From Listeria ilorinensis (GTDB lineage: Bacteria; Bacillota; Bacilli; Lactobacillales; Listeriaceae), in contig NZ_CAJYCN010000002.1 of NCBI RefSeq assembly GCF_913566895.1, positions 124,001 through 188,000 of the forward strand: DNA of 64,000 nucleotides, given 5' to 3'. The notes below the pieces were generated by a model. It did no database searches, was not told the origin of the DNA, and was given only the letters and a program-made list of their open reading frames with translations. Both the position numbers and the translations under genes were made by a program. Positions 62,913 through 64,000 of this stretch are shown here, piece by piece (positions within the stretch are counted from its first letter, which is position 1; each line of letters begins with the position of its first letter).

Positions 62913-64000
62913 TTACGATTGTTTCATTACGTCATTTTGTTCTAAAAATTTGGTGTTGAAATCTCCTGACACGAAGTTTTCATTTTCTAATACTTTCCTG
63001 TGGAAAGCAATCGTAGATGGAATCCCATCGATCGCAAATTCAGAAAGCGCCCGTTTCATTTTTTCAATCACTTCTTCGCGGCTGTCTGCATAACAGATCA
63101 GTTTCGCAATCATTGAATCATAAAACGGTGGGATTTTGTAATTTGGATACGCAGCAGAGTCGATCCGCACGCCATTACCTCCTGGCGGCAAATAAAACTT
63201 GATCTCCCCTGGTGCCGGCATGAAATTCTTCTCTGGATTTTCTGCATTGATACGACATTCCATTGCCCAACCAGTTAATTTGATATCTGTTTGTTTGACC
63301 TTTAATACTTCACCGGATGCTACTAAAAATTGTTGTTTGACAAGGTCGACACCTGTGACTAGTTCTGTTACTGGATGTTCAACCTGAATCCGCGTATTCA
63401 TCTCCATAAAGTAGAATTCTTTTTGCTTTGGTTCATAGATGAATTCAATCGTGCCTGCACCGGAATAATTAACGGCTTTAGCAGCTTTCACAGCGGCTTT
63501 TCCCATTTTTTGACGCATTTTCTCATCGATGGCTGGAGACGGACTTTCTTCGATCAATTTTTGCAGACGACGTTGTACCGTGCAGTCCCGCTCCCCTAGA
63601 TGAATGACATTACCGTGATTATCTGCCATGACCTGAATTTCCACATGTCGGAAATCTTCAATATATTTCTCGATATAAACCCCAGGATCACCAAAAGCAG
63701 CTTCTGCTTCTTGTTGAGTCGTTTGGACGCCGCTCACGAGCTTTTCTTCATTCTCTGCTACACGAATGCCTTTACCGCCACCCCCTGCAGTAGCTTTGAT
63801 AATAACAGGGTAACCGATTTTCTTCGCAATTTTCTTCGCTTCTTCCGCATCAGCTACGATTCCTTGCGAACCAGGAACCACTGGGACTCCAGCTTTTCGC
63901 ATCGTTTCTCGTGCTACATCTTTCGTTCCCATTTGGGAGATGGCCTCCGCACTAGGTCCGATAAAAGTGATTTTACAATCTGCACACAGACTTGCAAAAT
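62913..64000 (-). CDS. accC: Acetyl-CoA carboxylase biotin carboxylase subunit, C-terminal part (cut by window edge)
   Basis: ATP-grasp enzyme that carboxylates biotin on AccB for fatty acid synthesis. The frame is open to the right window edge; about 362 of some 450 residues are visible, and the start lies outside. Seen are the glycine-rich ATP loop KATAGGGGKGIR, EKYIEDFRHVEIQVMADNHG, GERDCTVQRRLQKLIEESPS, and EMNTRIQVEHPVTE with metal-ligand and bicarbonate residues. It reads on into the Asp23-like gene 13 bases later. Confidence 0.97.
   Translation of the reverse strand, partial: FASLCADCKITFIGPSAEAISQMGTKDVARETMRKAGVPVVPGSQGIVADAEEAKKIAKKIGYPVIIKATAGGGGKGIRVAENEEKLVSGVQTTQQEAEAAFGDPGVYIEKYIEDFRHVEIQVMADNHGNVIHLGERDCTVQRRLQKLIEESPSPAIDEKMRQKMGKAAVKAAKAVNYSGAGTIEFIYEPKQKEFYFMEMNTRIQVEHPVTELVTGVDLVKQQFLVASGEVLKVKQTDIKLTGWAMECRINAENPEKNFMPAPGEIKFYLPPGGNGVRIDSAAYPNYKIPPFYDSMIAKLICYADSREEVIEKMKRALSEFAIDGIPSTIAFHRKVLENENFVSGDFNTKFLEQNDVMKQS

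Overview
The window comes from a low-GC Gram-positive bacterium of the Listeria group (Listeriaceae). This rests on gene content and order recalled from Listeria monocytogenes, not on a search. The chain accC, Asp23-like, nusB, folD, xseA/xseB, ispA, csp, dxs, tlyA, argR, recN, ptb-buk-lpd-bkdAA-bkdAB-bkdB, peptidase, gnd, lisRK, yidC, acylphosphatase, DUF1033, fni, trhO, YitT, ftsK, bmpA-nupOPQ, ymfF-ymfH-ymfI, rodZ, pgsA, cinA, recA, rny matches that chromosome, and a Prli42-type stressosome miniprotein is present. By eye the GC content is a little above 40%, higher than L. monocytogenes, so a more distant Listeria species is likely. Almost all genes lie on the minus strand, so replication probably runs right to left here. 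I see no rRNA, tRNA, CRISPR, prophage or insertion sequence.

Layout from left to right. 1-9.2 kb: secDF (partial), a ComN-like regulator, yajC, tgt, queA, ruvB, ruvA, an LDH-family dehydrogenase, an aldehyde dehydrogenase and yebC. 9.2-13.8 kb: rny, recA and cinA. 13.9-22.1 kb: an inserted carbohydrate cluster with an AraR-like repressor, a secreted GH76 endo-mannanase with a C-terminal carbohydrate-binding module, a cytoplasmic GH76, an ABC importer without its ATPase, and a GH125 exo-alpha-1,6-mannosidase. 22.2-27.4 kb: pgsA, rodZ and the ymfI/ymfH/ymfF EF-P modification set. 27.5-32.5 kb: nucleoside ABC importer. 32.7-40.4 kb: ftsK, YitT, trhO, fni, DUF1033, acylphosphatase, a small membrane protein and yidC. 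40.5-45.8 kb: lisRK, gnd, a frameshifted M20 peptidase and prli42. 45.9-52.9 kb: branched-chain alpha-keto acid dehydrogenase operon. 53-64 kb: recN, argR, tlyA, dxs, csp, ispA, xseB, xseA, folD, nusB, Asp23-like and accC (partial).

The most distinctive region is the mannan cluster between cinA and pgsA. Its parts make a complete route: a secreted enzyme cuts an alpha-1,6-mannan, the importer takes up the oligosaccharides, and GH76 and GH125 enzymes degrade them inside the cell. A 12-bp palindrome, TAAATATATTTA, lies just after the predicted +1 of the operon, again downstream of pgsA, and with one mismatch at the +1 of the repressor gene. It is a good candidate operator, giving a self-contained regulated module.

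Other points: candidate LexA boxes at recA and ruvA; a terminator-shaped hairpin inside the dxs leader, downstream of the predicted dxs promoter; a 180-nt rny leader with three stem-loops; overlapping 8-bp pairings after bkdB; and a join between the yebC-secDF block and the rny-accC block that I recall as far apart in L. monocytogenes, suggesting an inversion around the terminus. Where the upstream Shine-Dalgarno sequence favours an internal GTG, TTG or ATG, start codons were moved inward from the longest reading frame.
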